Counted from the first letter of the stretch, positions 1 through 10,294 are shown. The stretch: 64,000 bases of DNA from Komagataeibacter diospyri (GCF_006538165.1 NZ_BDLU01000032.1:186001-250000), one strand, 5' to 3'. Notes: generated from the letters alone by a model not told the origin. Translations and numbers: made by a program.

Positions 1-468
1 TTCATCCATCAGCACAACGGGACGGTCTTCATACAGCACGCGCGCCAGCGCCACACGCTGCCGCATGCCACCCGACAGCGTGGCCGGAAGGTCCGCCACA
101 TGCGACGACAGACCCACGCAGTCCAGCAGATGCCCCGCCCTGCCCCGGTCCACCCGGTCACCGCGCAGGCGCGCGCCCAGCATGACATTGTCCATGACAG
201 TGGCCCAGGGCAGCAGCAGGTCCTGCTGTCCCATCCACGCGACCCGCCCGGCAAGCGACTGCCCGTCTGCCGCCGCGACACGCCCGTAATCAGGTGCAAC
301 CAGCCCACCCAGCATGCGCAGTAGCGATGTCTTGCCAACGCCACTGGCACCCAGCAGCACGGTCATGATCCCGGCCCCGATGCACAGGTCCAGATTACGG
401 AAAAGCGGTGCGGCCCCAAAATCCAGCCCCACCCCTTCCAGCTGGATGGCAGGGGGCGCAGGCATCAT
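1..468 (-). CDS. ABC transporter ATP-binding protein (3' part lies outside the window)
   Basis: ATPase subunit of an ABC importer. The visible 156 codons contain the Walker A motif GASGVGKTS near residue 40, a Q-loop region ([13 protein letters not shown]), the signature LSGGM and the Walker B motif VVLMDE at the window edge. The order and spacing are those of the nitrate/sulfonate/taurine/HMP-thiamine importer ATPases (SsuB/TauB/ThiZ-like), but the substrate cannot be told without the permease and binding-protein genes, which would lie beyond position 1. The start ATG at 468 overlaps the rnhA stop (ATGA), so translation is probably coupled to rnhA; a second in-frame ATG follows directly. The gene is truncated only by the window edge. 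Confidence 0.9.
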   Translation of the reverse strand, partial: MMPAPPAIQLEGVGLDFGAAPLFRNLDLCIGAGIMTVLLGASGVGKTSLLRMLGGLVAPDYGRVAAADGQSLAGRVAWMGQQDLLLPWATVMDNVMLGARLRGDRVDRGRAGHLLDCVGLSSHVADLPATLSGGMRQRVALARVLYEDRPVVLMDE

Positions 469-968
469 TTTCCACGCTTGGGATAGGGAATGCCAAGCGC
501 GTCACGCGCGGCGGTGGCCATCTGGTCCACGCGTTCATTGTTTACGTCGCCGGAATGGCCACGGACCCATTTCCACTCGATTTCATGCTTCGCGCTGACA
601 TCCAGCAGCCGCCGCCACAGATCCATGTTCGCCACCGGGTCGCCCGATGCATTGCGCCATTTGCGCCGCACCCAGCCCGTGCTCCACCGTGTAATGCCAT
701 TGCGCACATATTCGCTGTCGGTATGCAGCACGACACGACAGGGACGCTTCAGCGCCTCCAGCGCCTCGGCGGCGGCGGTCAGCTCCATGCGGTTATTGGT
801 GGTTTCCGCCTCGCCCCCCGACAGTTCACGCTCCTGCCCGCGACAGCACAGCAATGCCCCCCAGCCACCGGGGCCGGGATTGGGCTTGCACCCGCCATCT
901 GTCCAGATTTCCACAAGATCAGTGGTGGGGGCCACGTTTTCGACAGGGGCCACGTCCTCGTTCATCAC
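465..968 (-). CDS. rnhA: ribonuclease HI
   Basis: Cleaves the RNA strand of RNA-DNA hybrids in the cytoplasm (R-loops, primer removal). 167 residues, a normal length for bacterial RNase HI. The motif [14 protein letters not shown] carries the first catalytic aspartate (D24). E62, D84 (HTDSEY) and D148 complete the DEDD set, and H138 lies in the RGHSG loop. The first codon is GTG at 968, overlapping the thrB stop (GTGA); an ATG directly follows at 965 and is an equally possible start. The order ispH-thrB-rnhA is common in Alphaproteobacteria. Confidence 0.95.
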   Translation of the reverse strand: MMNEDVAPVENVAPTTDLVEIWTDGGCKPNPGPGGWGALLCCRGQERELSGGEAETTNNRMELTAAAEALEALKRPCRVVLHTDSEYVRNGITRWSTGWVRRKWRNASGDPVANMDLWRRLLDVSAKHEIEWKWVRGHSGDVNNERVDQMATAARDALGIPYPKRGK

Positions 969-1933
969 AGGAAACCTTCATCCATGCGGGACGCGAAGAA
1001 TTCCATACGCGCCAGATAGTCCAGCGGGTCCTTGCGCGTCACCAGCGCATCCGCGGGCGTATTGATCCAGTCATACAGACGGGTGAGCGCGAAACGGATG
1101 GCGGCACCCGTGGCAAGGGTGGCAAGGGCCGCCTCCTCCGCATCCTCCAGCGGGCGGACATGGCGATAGGCTTCCACCATGGCGCGCGCACGGGTTGGCA
1201 CGAAACGGCCAGCGTCATCAAAGCACCACGCATTGATGGTAATGGCCAGATCGTACGCATACCAGTCGGTACAGGCGAAATAGAAATCGATGATGCCCGA
1301 CAGCTTTCCATCACGGAAAAAGACATTGTCGGGGAAAAGATCGGCATGGATCTGCCCGCGCGGCAGGGACGGGTTGTTGCCCGTGCCGGGCCATGCGGGC
1401 AGCACGCGCGCCAGCGTATCCGCGATCGCACGCATCAGCCCGGGCCGGACTTCGTCCCCCCGTGCCCGGCAGGCCCGCAGCAGATCCGTCCATGCCTGCG
1501 GTCCCATGGAATTGGGGCGTTCGGCCACGTAGCCTTCACCCAGCAGGTGCAGCCGCGCCATGGCCGCACCCACCTGTGCGCACATGTCCACATCGACCTC
1601 CCGCGCTCCACGGCCGGGCAGGAAGGTGGTGATGGCGGCGGGACGGCCGGACAGCGTGCGCAGCGTGCGCCCCTGCCGGTCAGCCACCGGCAGGGGGCAC
1701 GACAGCCCGTGCTGCGCCAGATACTGCATGAGCCCAAGGAACCATGGCAGTTCATCGGGGTTCACCCGACGCTCGTATAACGTCAGGATGAAGGTGGCCT
1801 GTGTGGTCTTCAGCAGGAAGTTGCTGTTTTCCACACCTTCCGCAATGCCGTGGCAGGCGACGGGCCTGCCGATGTCATAGCCTTCCAGAAACGCAGCCAG
1901 CGCATCTTCCGGCACTTCGGTATAGACTGCCAT
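965..1933 (-). CDS. thrB: homoserine kinase (APH-fold type)
   Basis: Phosphorylates homoserine to O-phosphohomoserine in threonine biosynthesis. 322 residues. This is the ThrB2 type with an aminoglycoside-phosphotransferase fold found in Alphaproteobacteria, not the GHMP type. The N-terminus [16 protein letters not shown] is typical of the family. The catalytic loop HADLFPDN is at 196-203 and the metal-binding aspartate is D217 in IDFYFA. The ATG at 1933 is chosen because it gives the family N-terminus; upstream in-frame sequence is arginine-rich and overlaps ispH. It lies 13 bp after ispH and overlaps rnhA, so the three are probably one operon. Confidence 0.93.
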   Translation of the reverse strand: MAVYTEVPEDALAAFLEGYDIGRPVACHGIAEGVENSNFLLKTTQATFILTLYERRVNPDELPWFLGLMQYLAQHGLSCPLPVADRQGRTLRTLSGRPAAITTFLPGRGAREVDVDMCAQVGAAMARLHLLGEGYVAERPNSMGPQAWTDLLRACRARGDEVRPGLMRAIADTLARVLPAWPGTGNNPSLPRGQIHADLFPDNVFFRDGKLSGIIDFYFACTDWYAYDLAITINAWCFDDAGRFVPTRARAMVEAYRHVRPLEDAEEAALATLATGAAIRFALTRLYDWINTPADALVTRKDPLDYLARMEFFASRMDEGFL

Positions 1934-1946
1934 GTGGGAATACGGT

Positions 1947-2948
1947 TCAGCCCAGTGGCGCCGGCAGGCGGAAGGCCACGTTTTCTTCCTTGACGGTGAT
2001 TTCCTCGATCTCAAGCGTGAAACGCTTGGCCAGGGCCGCCACCATTTCCTGCACCAGCGATTCCGGCGCGGATGCACCGGCCGTGATCCCCAGTGTCGCA
2101 ACCCCGTCCAGCGCCGACCAGTCCAGCGCGTTCAGGCGCGGCACCAGCAGCGCGCGCGGTGCGCCCGAACGCTCGGCCACTTCGCGAAGGCGCTGCGAGT
2201 TGGACGAATTGGGCGAACCGATCACGATCACCAGGTCACAGCCCGGGGCGATCGCCTTGACCGCTTCCTGCCGGTTGGTGGTGGCGTAGCAGATGTCCTC
2301 ACGCCGCGGCCCTTCGATCAGGGGAAAGCGGTCGCGCAGGATGTCCACGATTTCCGCAGTGTCATCAACCGAAAGGGTGGTCTGGGTAATGAAGGCCAGA
2401 CGCGAGGGATCGGCCGGCTGGACGGTCCGGGCTTCCTCGGCGTCATTGATCAGGGTGACGGCGCCGGGCGGCAGCTGGCCCATCGTGCCAACCACTTCGG
2501 GGTGGCCCGCATGGCCGATCATCAGGATATGGCGGCTTTCGGGACCGCCATCGGCAAAGTGCCGTTCGGCTTCACGATGAACCTTGGACACCAGCGGGCA
2601 CGTCGCATCCAGATACAGCAGGTTGCGGCGCATGGCCTCGGCCGGCACGGTCTTGGGCACGCCGTGGGCGGAAAACACCACCTGTCCATCGGCGGGAACT
2701 TCGTCCAGTTCCTCGACAAAGATCGCGCCCTGGGCTTCCAGCGCCTCGACCACGGTACGGTTATGGACGATCTCGTGGCGGACATAGACCGGCGCGCCAT
2801 AGCGGCGGATGGCTTCTTCCACCACGCGGATGGCGCGATCGACGCCGGCGCAGAAACCGCGCGGGCCTGCCAGCAGTACTTTCAGGACACGGGGCGGTGC
2901 CTCGGTGGGGGCAGTATTATCGGGCGTATGAATCATCTGGTCGGGCAT
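1947..2948 (-). CDS. ispH: 4-hydroxy-3-methylbut-2-enyl diphosphate reductase
   Basis: Last step of the MEP pathway: reduces HMBPP to IPP and DMAPP using a [4Fe-4S] cluster. This isoprenoid supply also feeds hopanoids. 333 residues. The three cluster cysteines are visible: C33 (GFCAGVDRA), C117 (DATCPLV) and C220 ([12 protein letters not shown]), with the conserved TTNRQE segment and the later GSPNSSNS loop. The ATG at 2948 is chosen over upstream in-frame codons because the stretch before it does not resemble the family. First gene of the ispH-thrB-rnhA operon. Confidence 0.95.
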   Translation of the reverse strand: MPDQMIHTPDNTAPTEAPPRVLKVLLAGPRGFCAGVDRAIRVVEEAIRRYGAPVYVRHEIVHNRTVVEALEAQGAIFVEELDEVPADGQVVFSAHGVPKTVPAEAMRRNLLYLDATCPLVSKVHREAERHFADGGPESRHILMIGHAGHPEVVGTMGQLPPGAVTLINDAEEARTVQPADPSRLAFITQTTLSVDDTAEIVDILRDRFPLIEGPRREDICYATTNRQEAVKAIAPGCDLVIVIGSPNSSNSQRLREVAERSGAPRALLVPRLNALDWSALDGVATLGITAGASAPESLVQEMVAALAKRFTLEIEEITVKEENVAFRLPAPLG

Positions 2949-3199
2949 GGTGTTCCCCAAACATCCGGCGGGCGGTATAGGATACGGGCCGCGATCTGCT
3001 ACAGTTCCGGCGCCGGTCTCCCGTGCGATGGTCCCGGCCCTACGCAAACCGCGGCAATGGCGCAAGCCATTTTCCCGTTGATCCTAACGTACTGTGCCAT
3101 GTCTGTCCTCCCCCGTCGCCCTGCCGGCATTGCGCTGCACCCCGGCCGTCCCCCGCGGGGCGGGCCTCCGTCCACACCTGACCTACCCGGAATACCCGC

Positions 3200-3778
3200 A
3201 TGATTCCTGCCCTTGTGCCATCACGCCTGTCACGAAATGCCCTGACAATCTGCATGCTGGGGGTCGTGTCCCTGCTGGCCGGCTGTTCCAGCGAATCCGA
3301 TTCGATCGATTTCGCCCCGGCCTGTCCCGTGGTGGAAATCCCCGGCGAGGCCGCCGATTACTACCAGTACTCCGGCAACGACCATGACGTGACCCACCTT
3401 GTCGCACGCGCCAGCCTGACCCGCGTGGTCGGATCGTGCGAGGCGGGACAGAAGCGTACCGTCATGACCAACATGAAAATCGGGCTGCATGTGGAACGCG
3501 GCCCGGCGTCGAACGTGAATTTCGTCAACATCCCGTATTTTGTTGCCGTGGTGTTCAATGGCGAGATCAAGAGCAAAAAGGAATTCGTCGCCCATGTATC
3601 GTTTGATGACGGGCGCATGCAGGACCTGACCCATACGCGCAACATTCCCATAACCCTGCCGGTGTCGCGCCATATTCACAGCGACCAGTATCATATCGAA
3701 ATCGGCTTCCAGCTGACCAAGGCGCAGCTTGACTTCAACCGCGCGCATCTTGTCATGCCGACCTTCCACAAGATGTAA
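3200..3778 (+). CDS. putative lipoprotein
   Basis: 192 residues with a lipoprotein signal: basic start, hydrophobic segment LTICMLGVVSLLAGC ending in the lipobox LLAGC, then SSESDS. The residue after the cysteine is serine, so an outer-membrane destination is likely by the +2 rule. The mature part is soluble, with no repeat and no catalytic motif I recognise. Homologues annotated only as hypothetical proteins are expected in Acetobacteraceae. It lies just upstream of the OPT transporter (9 bp apart) and may share its transcript. Function unknown. Confidence 0.8.
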   Translation: MIPALVPSRLSRNALTICMLGVVSLLAGCSSESDSIDFAPACPVVEIPGEAADYYQYSGNDHDVTHLVARASLTRVVGSCEAGQKRTVMTNMKIGLHVERGPASNVNFVNIPYFVAVVFNGEIKSKKEFVAHVSFDDGRMQDLTHTRNIPITLPVSRHIHSDQYHIEIGFQLTKAQLDFNRAHLVMPTFHKM

Positions 3779-3787
3779 GGGGCCGCC

Positions 3788-5725
3788 TTGGCCAACCATT
3801 CCCAGCCATCCGAACTGACATGGCGCGGCATCGTGATCGGTGCGCTGATCACCATCGTTTTTACCGCGTCCAATGTCTATCTGGGGCTGCGGGTCGGGCT
3901 GACCGTCGCGACCTCCATCCCCGCCGCCGTCATTTCCATGGCGGTGCTGCGGCTTCTGGGCGGGGGCACGATCCTTGAAAACAATCTGGTCCAGACGCAG
4001 GCTTCCGCCGCCGGCACGCTGTCCTGCGTGTTCGCCAGCCTGCCTGCCCTGATCATGGCCGGGGTATGGCAGCATTTTCCCTTTATGCTGACGGCACTGC
4101 TGACGGCGGCGGGCGGCATGACCGGGGTACTGTTCACCATCCCGCTGCGCCGCGTCATGCTGGTGGACCCGGTCCTGCCCTTTCCCGAAGGAGTAGCGGC
4201 AGCCGAGATCCTGCGCGCCGGTGCGGCACGCGAGGACCGGGGCGGCATCCGCGCCCTGATGCACGGCAGCGTGCTGGCAGCGATCCTGACATTCGCCACC
4301 GCCGGCCTGCGCGTGCTGGGTGATGGCATGACGGCGACCGCCGTATGGGGTGTCTCGGCCTTCCGGCTGTCGCTGGGGTTTTCACCGGCACTGCTGGGGG
4401 CGGGCTACCTGGTCGGGCTGGAAGGGGGCATCGCGATGCTGATGGGGGCGATGCTGACATGGGACATCATCGTGCCCGTCATGGCGCATGTACAGCCCAA
4501 CCCTGCGGGCCTGCCCGCCAGCACGTTCGCCACTGGCCTGTGGAAGGACAAGGCACGCTTCATCGGCGTGGGGCTGATCGGGATCGCCGCGATATGGACG
4601 GTACTGCGCATGGGCCGCCCGCTTCTGGCCAGCGTGCGCGCCCTGCTGGAACGCACGCAGGGTGCCCCCTGCGCCAGCCGCACCGAAACCGACCTGTCGC
4701 CACACACCATGCGCACCGTTGCCGGTATCGTGCTGGTGGTGATCGGAGGGCTGTTTTTCATATTCGCCCGTACTTATGTGGCCACCCTGCCAGCACTGGC
4801 GGCAACCCTTGCGGGGCTTGCGTGCTGCGTGGGTGTCGGACTGTTCGTGGCGGCGGCGTGCGGGTACATGGCAGGGCTGGTGGGATCTTCATCATCCCCC
4901 ATTTCCGGCGTCATCATCCTTGCCGCGATGTGTCTGTCCTGCGTATTCGTGCTGCTGCGCGCGCTGGGGCTGTTCGCAGGCATGGAAGGGCAGCATTTCG
5001 CAATTGGCTTCTGCCTGTATGCCCTGACCGCCATCACCGCATCGGCCGCAATCGCCAACGATAACCTGCAGGACCTGAAAACCGGCAGAATGGTGGGGGC
5101 GACGCCATGGAAGCAGGAAGCCGTCCTGCTGGTCGGCTGCATTACCGGCGCGATCATCATACCGCCGGTGCTGAACGTGCTGTACCAGACCTATGGTTTC
5201 GTGGGCGCGATGCCACGCGCGGGCATGGATGCAGGCCACGCACTGGCTGCCCCGCAACCCGCCCTGCTGCTGCTGATTACATCCGGCATTTTCCTGCACC
5301 AGCTTGACTGGAACATGCTGCTGCTGGGCGTGGGGACGGGCTGCGTGCTGATCGGGATTGACGCAGCCCTTCGCCGTAAGGGACGGGGCGCGCTGCCCCC
5401 GCTGGCGGTAGGCGTTGGCATCTACCTGCCCATGAGCGTTTCCGTCACCCTGGCCATTGGTGCGATCCTGGGTCATGTCATCACCCGCCTGAACGCGGGT
5501 ACGGGCAGCCATCAGGGCACCATGATCGCATCGGGCCTGATTGTAGGGGAAAGCCTGACGGGGGTGGTGCTGGCCAGCCTGTCCGCGCTGAGCGGGCGCG
5601 ACAGCCCGCTTTCGCTGCTGCCCCCCGGCCTGTATACAACAGTCACCAGCCTGACGGGACTTGGTGCGTTCTGCGGACTGTGCGCGTGGTTCTGCATGAG
5701 GCAACGGCGACAGGACCATCGGTAA
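3788..5725 (+). CDS. OPT family oligopeptide transporter
   Basis: Large inner-membrane transporter of the OPT family (peptides or metal chelates), 645 residues with roughly 14-16 hydrophobic segments. The N-terminal segment LTWRGIVIGALITIVFTASN followed by YLGLRVGLTVATSIPAAVIS is the conserved OPT opening. The GLVGSSSSPISG motif in the middle is also typical. The start is TTG at 3788: the first in-frame ATG is 51 codons later, inside the first membrane region, and an AAGGGG Shine-Dalgarno sequence ends 5 nt before the TTG. Substrate cannot be told from sequence. Confidence 0.9.
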   Translation: MANHSQPSELTWRGIVIGALITIVFTASNVYLGLRVGLTVATSIPAAVISMAVLRLLGGGTILENNLVQTQASAAGTLSCVFASLPALIMAGVWQHFPFMLTALLTAAGGMTGVLFTIPLRRVMLVDPVLPFPEGVAAAEILRAGAAREDRGGIRALMHGSVLAAILTFATAGLRVLGDGMTATAVWGVSAFRLSLGFSPALLGAGYLVGLEGGIAMLMGAMLTWDIIVPVMAHVQPNPAGLPASTFATGLWKDKARFIGVGLIGIAAIWTVLRMGRPLLASVRALLERTQGAPCASRTETDLSPHTMRTVAGIVLVVIGGLFFIFARTYVATLPALAATLAGLACCVGVGLFVAAACGYMAGLVGSSSSPISGVIILAAMCLSCVFVLLRALGLFAGMEGQHFAIGFCLYALTAITASAAIANDNLQDLKTGRMVGATPWKQEAVLLVGCITGAIIIPPVLNVLYQTYGFVGAMPRAGMDAGHALAAPQPALLLLITSGIFLHQLDWNMLLLGVGTGCVLIGIDAALRRKGRGALPPLAVGVGIYLPMSVSVTLAIGAILGHVITRLNAGTGSHQGTMIASGLIVGESLTGVVLASLSALSGRDSPLSLLPPGLYTTVTSLTGLGAFCGLCAWFCMRQRRQDHR

Positions 5726-5788
5726 GCACGTCAGATAATCCCGCATGGGCATGGACGCAGGCCAGGTTTCCATGGCACCCTGCCCCGC

Positions 5789-7462
5789 ATGTTGCGCCAT
5801 TTTGACAGCCTTGATTTCCCACGCCCCACACGCGACGCGCTCGGGCTGCGTTTTGGCCAGGTCTCGACCCTGCTGGACCAGGGCAACGTGGCGGACGCCG
5901 CCCGCCTGTTTGATACGATCCGTCGCGATTATGAAAGCTGGTCCGCGCTGGTCGACCTGCGCTTCGCACAGGACACCACCAGCCCCGAAGCCCGTGCCGA
6001 CCGTGATTATGCCGACGCCCTGACGCCACATGTCACCGCGCATGAAGTCGCGCTGAAGCGCAGGCTGCTGGAATATCCCGACCCCGCGGCGGTGGCCCAC
6101 GTGGTCACCCCCCATACGCTGGAACTGTGGCGGACCGACATTACCACCTTCGACCCCCGCATTGCCGATGCGCTGGAGGAGGAAGCCCGGCTGAGCGGCG
6201 AATACACCGCCCTTCTGGCCAGTGCGCGCGTGGAAATTGACGGCACCCATGTCAACCTGTCCGGCCTTGCCCCCTATGCCGAAAGCACGGACCGCGCCAT
6301 GCGCCGCGAAGCGGAACGGGCCAGGTGGGCGTTTTTTGAACGGAACGCCACGCGGCTCGATACCCTGTTTGACCAGATGGTCCACCTGCGCCACGGCATG
6401 GCTGAAACGTTGGGATATGACAGCTACATTCCGCTGGCGTACCGCCGCATGCGCCGGGTGGATTACGGACCTGCGGATGTCGCGCGCTTTCGCGATGATG
6501 TGCATGAACATGTCGTACCACTGGTCCATGACATCCTGCGCCAGCGGTGCGAAACCATGGGATGGGACGTCCTGTATTCATGGGACGAACCGCTGATCGA
6601 CCCGAAGGGCAATCCCCGCCCGGCAGGCGACCATGATGTGCTGCTGACCCGCGCGCAGACCATGTTCAACCGCATGGGCGGTGACCTGGGGCCGTTTTTC
6701 GGACAGATGCGCGATGGTGGCTATCTGGACCTGATCAACCGGCCGGGCAAGGCCGGGGGCGGGTTCTGCACGTCCTTCCCCACGGTGGGCATGCCGTTCA
6801 TATTCGCCAATTTCAACGGCACGCAGCACGACATCAACGTGTTTACCCATGAAATGGGCCATGCCTACCAGAACTGGAAAAGCCGCAGCCTGCCCGCCGT
6901 TGACCTGCTGTGGCCGACCATGGACGGGGCCGAAATCAATTCCATGGCGCTGGAATTCCTGACATGGCCGCATATCGACCTGATGGTGGAGGCAGGACAG
7001 GGCGATCGCTTCCGGCGGATGCACCTGATTTCCTCCCTGTCGTTCCTGCCTTATGGGGTATGTGTCGATCACTTCCAGACCGAGATCTATGCCAGCCCGG
7101 ACATGACGCCAGCACAACGTCACGCCACATGGAAGCGGCTGGAACAGCACTACCTGCCATGGCGCAACTATGGCGGGCTGTCGCACCCGGCCATGGGGGG
7201 ACGGTGGCAGGCGCAGGGGCATATCTACCGCTCGCCTTTCTATTACATTGATTACGCGCTGGCGCTGTGCTGCGCGATGCAGTTCTGGATCCGCAGCCGC
7301 ACGGACATGGATGGCGCGTTGCAGGCCTATGTCGCGCTATGCGCGCAGGGTGGGGCGCAACCCTTTACCCGGCTGGTCCGTTCAGCAGGACTGAAGTCAC
7401 CCTTCCAGCCGGGCACGCTGGCCGATGCAGTCCGCACGGCGCGTGATATCCTGAACGCCTGA
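5789..7462 (+). CDS. M3 family oligoendopeptidase (PepF-like)
   Basis: Zinc metallopeptidase that degrades short peptides in the cytoplasm. 557 residues. The zinc motif HEMGH is at 354-358, in the context FTHEMGHAYQNWKS, and the third zinc ligand is the glutamate in DGAEINSMALEF. The family glycine/tyrosine region GGLSHPAMGGRW lies near the C-terminus. No signal peptide. It follows the OPT peptide transporter on the same strand, so import and degradation of peptides may be linked. The start codon has only a weak Shine-Dalgarno sequence. Confidence 0.9.
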   Translation: MLRHFDSLDFPRPTRDALGLRFGQVSTLLDQGNVADAARLFDTIRRDYESWSALVDLRFAQDTTSPEARADRDYADALTPHVTAHEVALKRRLLEYPDPAAVAHVVTPHTLELWRTDITTFDPRIADALEEEARLSGEYTALLASARVEIDGTHVNLSGLAPYAESTDRAMRREAERARWAFFERNATRLDTLFDQMVHLRHGMAETLGYDSYIPLAYRRMRRVDYGPADVARFRDDVHEHVVPLVHDILRQRCETMGWDVLYSWDEPLIDPKGNPRPAGDHDVLLTRAQTMFNRMGGDLGPFFGQMRDGGYLDLINRPGKAGGGFCTSFPTVGMPFIFANFNGTQHDINVFTHEMGHAYQNWKSRSLPAVDLLWPTMDGAEINSMALEFLTWPHIDLMVEAGQGDRFRRMHLISSLSFLPYGVCVDHFQTEIYASPDMTPAQRHATWKRLEQHYLPWRNYGGLSHPAMGGRWQAQGHIYRSPFYYIDYALALCCAMQFWIRSRTDMDGALQAYVALCAQGGAQPFTRLVRSAGLKSPFQPGTLADAVRTARDILNA

Positions 7463-7499
7463 CGCACCCCATACCGTCTGACATCACCAAGGGGAAACC

Positions 7500-7802
7500 A
7501 TGTCTCCCAACCCTCCCCCCATGCCCACCATTACCCGGACCGTGTGCAAGACACTGGCGGTACTTGTGCTGACGGGACTGTTCATGCTCAGCCTGCGTTT
7601 CAGCGCCACCGTGGCGGGCATGGTCGACCGCGTGGCCGGGACCGGCATGTGGCTGGCCCTGTACCGTCTGGCCGGGGCAAATGATGCGACCGAGCAGGAA
7701 CGGCTGATCGTAATGGCTGTCGCCCTGATATGCTGCCTGCTGGCGATCGGGGTGGTGGAAGTGGCGGACAGGCTGATCAGCCGCCGCCGCGCGTCATCAT
7801 GA
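7500..7802 (+). CDS. small two-helix membrane protein, unknown function
   Basis: 100 residues with two predicted membrane helices (about residues 18-38 and 73-90) and a basic C-terminus (ISRRRASS). A clear Shine-Dalgarno AAGGGG precedes the ATG by 6 nt, which supports translation. I do not recognise the family. It ends convergently with and 6 bp inside the end of the RlmM-like methyltransferase gene. Confidence 0.7.
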   Translation: MSPNPPPMPTITRTVCKTLAVLVLTGLFMLSLRFSATVAGMVDRVAGTGMWLALYRLAGANDATEQERLIVMAVALICCLLAIGVVEVADRLISRRRASS

Positions 7803-8747
7803 CGGGTCGCGCTGCCAGAAAAAGGTCAGTTCATGCTTGTTATGCCACAGGTGCAGCACGCGGCCACCGGGAATGGCGGCAAAGGCATCCGCCGTGTCAT
7901 GATCGGTTTCACCCTGAAACTTGATGGTCATGACGATGCGTGCGGCCCTGCCCGACGCAATCCACCGCCGCGCCAGCGCCAGCAGGCGGGTGGGATAGGC
8001 GATTATATCGGAAAACAGCCAGTCCACGGGATCACAGCTTTCAGGGTCCAGCCCGAATGCGCTTTCATACCGGCACGTCACGTTGGGCAGCCCCGCCACG
8101 TTTTCGGCAAGGGGTGAACGGTCAATCGCAGTGACATGCGCCCCGCAACTGGCCGCAACCCATGTCCACCCGCCGGGACAGGCCCCAAGGTCAATACAGC
8201 TTTCCCCCGCCACTGGCCACTGCCCCAGACGCAGCAACGCTTCCCACAACTTGAGATAGGCACGCGAGGGCGGGTCGGTGCGGTTTTCGACAAACGGGAC
8301 CTCACCATTCACGAAAGGCGAGGACTTGGTGCGCGACAGCAGCAGCCGGTCAGCCGAAAGCAGCGTCCATGCCCCCAGATGCGCATCCGGCCCGACTGCG
8401 GGAAAGGTAAACGGTTTTGGCCGCAGCGGCGGCAGCGCGTCAGTCACCAGCGCACTGCGCCGGTGCAGGGTCGGCACATATCCGGCCCAGTTGCGCTGGA
8501 TCGCCCGCATGATCCGCGCTGCCCCCTTGATGGACGGGACCGCATGTTCTTCCGGCGCATCCCATATATCCAGCGCCCACAGGCAGACCACCCGCGGCCT
8601 GGCGGACAGTGCCAGACGCCCGTGCCAGCACAGGTCACCGGCCCCCCGGCGGGCCAGTTCCTGCTCCATGATGGATTCAAACCCTGGTGGCGCCAGATAG
8701 GCGCTGCGCACTGTCCACGACGGCTGCGTGATATCCGTTGCGGTCAT
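7797..8747 (-). CDS. SAM-dependent rRNA 2'-O-methyltransferase, RlmM/FtsJ-like
   Basis: 316 residues. The C-terminal half has a Rossmann methyltransferase core: motif I IDLGACPGGWTWVA, then AIDRSP, the acidic DWLFSDI and MTIKFQG. These give the D and K of the K-D-K-E tetrad of FtsJ-type 2'-O-methyltransferases. The N-terminal half resembles the THUMP-like region of RlmM, which methylates C2498 of 23S rRNA. That assignment is from family similarity only. The start ATG at 8747 overlaps the stop of the DUF423 gene (ATGA), so the two are translationally coupled. Confidence 0.82.
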   Translation of the reverse strand: MTATDITQPSWTVRSAYLAPPGFESIMEQELARRGAGDLCWHGRLALSARPRVVCLWALDIWDAPEEHAVPSIKGAARIMRAIQRNWAGYVPTLHRRSALVTDALPPLRPKPFTFPAVGPDAHLGAWTLLSADRLLLSRTKSSPFVNGEVPFVENRTDPPSRAYLKLWEALLRLGQWPVAGESCIDLGACPGGWTWVAASCGAHVTAIDRSPLAENVAGLPNVTCRYESAFGLDPESCDPVDWLFSDIIAYPTRLLALARRWIASGRAARIVMTIKFQGETDHDTADAFAAIPGGRVLHLWHNKHELTFFWQRDPS

Positions 8748-9121
8748 GAGCGCATGACCCCGACGGCCAGAAGCAGCCATGCCAGCATGAGCATGCTGCC
8801 CCCCGTGGGCGCGACCGGGCCGGGATGAATGCCCCAGAACGCCGTCAGCGCAACCCCCACGCTGAACAGTACGGTTCCCACCGCCATCATGCAGCCGGAA
8901 ACGGAAACCAGCACCCTGCATCCCTGCTGGATCATCAGGACCGAAATGCCGATAATGGCCAGCGCGTGCCACATCTGCATCTGTATGGCCTGACGGGCCA
9001 TGTCCCGCCCCCCTTCGGCAAAGAAACGGTCAGGCAGATGAGCGGTCAGTGCGCCCCCCATGACACTGGAAAACGCGGCCAGCGCCGCAAAACACAAGAG
9101 GAACCTGACAACAGTAGGCAT
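8744..9121 (-). CDS. DUF423 family membrane protein (YgdD-like)
   Basis: 125 residues with four hydrophobic segments: the opening VVRFLLCFAALAAFSSVMGG, the WHALAIIGISVLM helix, a third helix and the GGSMLMLAWLLLAVGVM C-terminal helix. The small size, the ALTAHLP segment and the APTGGSMLML ending fit the DUF423/YgdD family of inner-membrane proteins, whose function is not established. The ATG at 9121 gives the family N-terminus. Upstream gene of a two-gene operon with the RlmM-like methyltransferase. Confidence 0.85.
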   Translation of the reverse strand: MPTVVRFLLCFAALAAFSSVMGGALTAHLPDRFFAEGGRDMARQAIQMQMWHALAIIGISVLMIQQGCRVLVSVSGCMMAVGTVLFSVGVALTAFWGIHPGPVAPTGGSMLMLAWLLLAVGVMRS

Positions 9122-9681
9122 TCGGTCTATCCGCAAAACAGGGTGACAACCCGCATCGGGCGCGGGCGGGCACACCCTACTCCGCGCATGGGTCAATCGT
9201 ATAGGTCACGCCGACGGGAAGCTGTCGTGCCAGATGTCGGTATCATGAAATTCCATTCATGCATGCGACGGGTCCCTACCGGTAAAGTCAGTTACCAACA
9301 TTAAGACGAACCTGAATCCGTTACCGCAGAAAACGAAAATACTTCATATCAGGCTTAACATACCTATAAAATTTCCGAAAATTCATAAATGAGTATGAAA
9401 GTATATCCATATATCAGATATACAATACATATAATTTACAATATTTTTTATTATTATGAATTAATAATCATAATTTATTGTTCATCATTATGGATTTTCT
9501 TAAATTTTATTGCCACAACCACAAACGCACAGCCCTGTTTATTACCCACACCCTGCCCGGAGCCAACGATACAATACCCTTCCCATACCGCATGGCCGCT
9601 TTGTATGGCCCACCAAAGCTGATAAAACAGGGTGACATTCAGTAAAGCCGCCTGGATTTCACACGTTAGGAAGATGACAAT
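9122..9681. other. 560-bp intergenic region with an AT-rich core
   Basis: No credible gene. Roughly 9300-9520 is strongly AT-rich with many TATA/ATTAT runs, in contrast to the GC-rich coding sequence on both sides. It must hold the promoters of the divergent DUF423 operon (minus) and the DUF4142 gene (plus). I could not pick a convincing -35/-10 pair. An AGGAAG Shine-Dalgarno lies just before 9682. Confidence 0.6.
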
Positions 9682-10248
9682 ATGAAACGTTACGCAGTCT
9701 GGTTCCTTTTTGCGTCCGTCAGCCTTCTTCCTGCCGTTGTCATGGCCCGCCCTGCGCCAGCGCCCGCCCCAGCGGCGGCAGGTGCGGCGGAACCGACGCT
9801 GCCGCCGCTGACGGAATCAGATTCCACCTTTGCCGAAAACGTTTCCGCGCTGAATACATTTGAAATGACCATTTCAAAAATGGCCACGACACAGGCCAAA
9901 CGCCCGAAGGTGCAGGAATTCGCCGAAAAATCACTAAAAATGCACACAGCGAACCAGAAGACCCTGTCCACCATGACGCTGAAGCACGGACTGGAACTGC
10001 ACCAGGACATGAGTTCGGACGAAACAGAGGTCGCGGATGACCTGAAGACCCAGAACGGAACCAAATTCGACCGCACCTATCTTGACCTGCAGGCCCAGGC
10101 GGCAAGCGATGCGCTGGCCATGTTCCAGAACGAAGCGGAATCAGCCAGTGACCCGGACCTGAAAGCCTACGCTTCCGCCACGGCTGATACGCTGCAGGCC
10201 CACCTGAACGAAGCCATGAAGCTGGGAGCCAGCAAACCCTCCCGGTAA
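9682..10248 (+). CDS. DUF4142 domain protein, exported
   Basis: 188 residues. An N-terminal signal peptide (MKRYAVWFLFASVSLLPAVVMA) is followed by an alanine/proline-rich linker and then a helical domain, about residues 45-180, with the spacing and sequence style of DUF4142 (a ferritin-like helical bundle): segments such as FAENVSALNTFEM, VQEFAEKSLKMHT and LQAHLNEAMKL. No metal-ligand set is obvious. Such proteins are periplasmic and often stress-linked, but no reaction is known. The Shine-Dalgarno AGGAAG sits 8 nt before the ATG. Confidence 0.85.
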   Translation: MKRYAVWFLFASVSLLPAVVMARPAPAPAPAAAGAAEPTLPPLTESDSTFAENVSALNTFEMTISKMATTQAKRPKVQEFAEKSLKMHTANQKTLSTMTLKHGLELHQDMSSDETEVADDLKTQNGTKFDRTYLDLQAQAASDALAMFQNEAESASDPDLKAYASATADTLQAHLNEAMKLGASKPSR

Positions 10249-10294
10249 CAATGACCACCAGATCAGGATACCGGATTTACAGGCGGGAGCATTC

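Noticed and set aside
4892..6529. Minus-strand open frame of 545 codons across the OPT and peptidase genes
   Set aside because: Antisense to two recognised genes; its translation is glutamine- and glycine-rich with no homology.
9389..9622. Open frame of 77 codons in the AT-rich spacer
   Set aside because: Composition follows the local AT-rich DNA (Tyr/Ile runs), no Shine-Dalgarno and no recognisable product.
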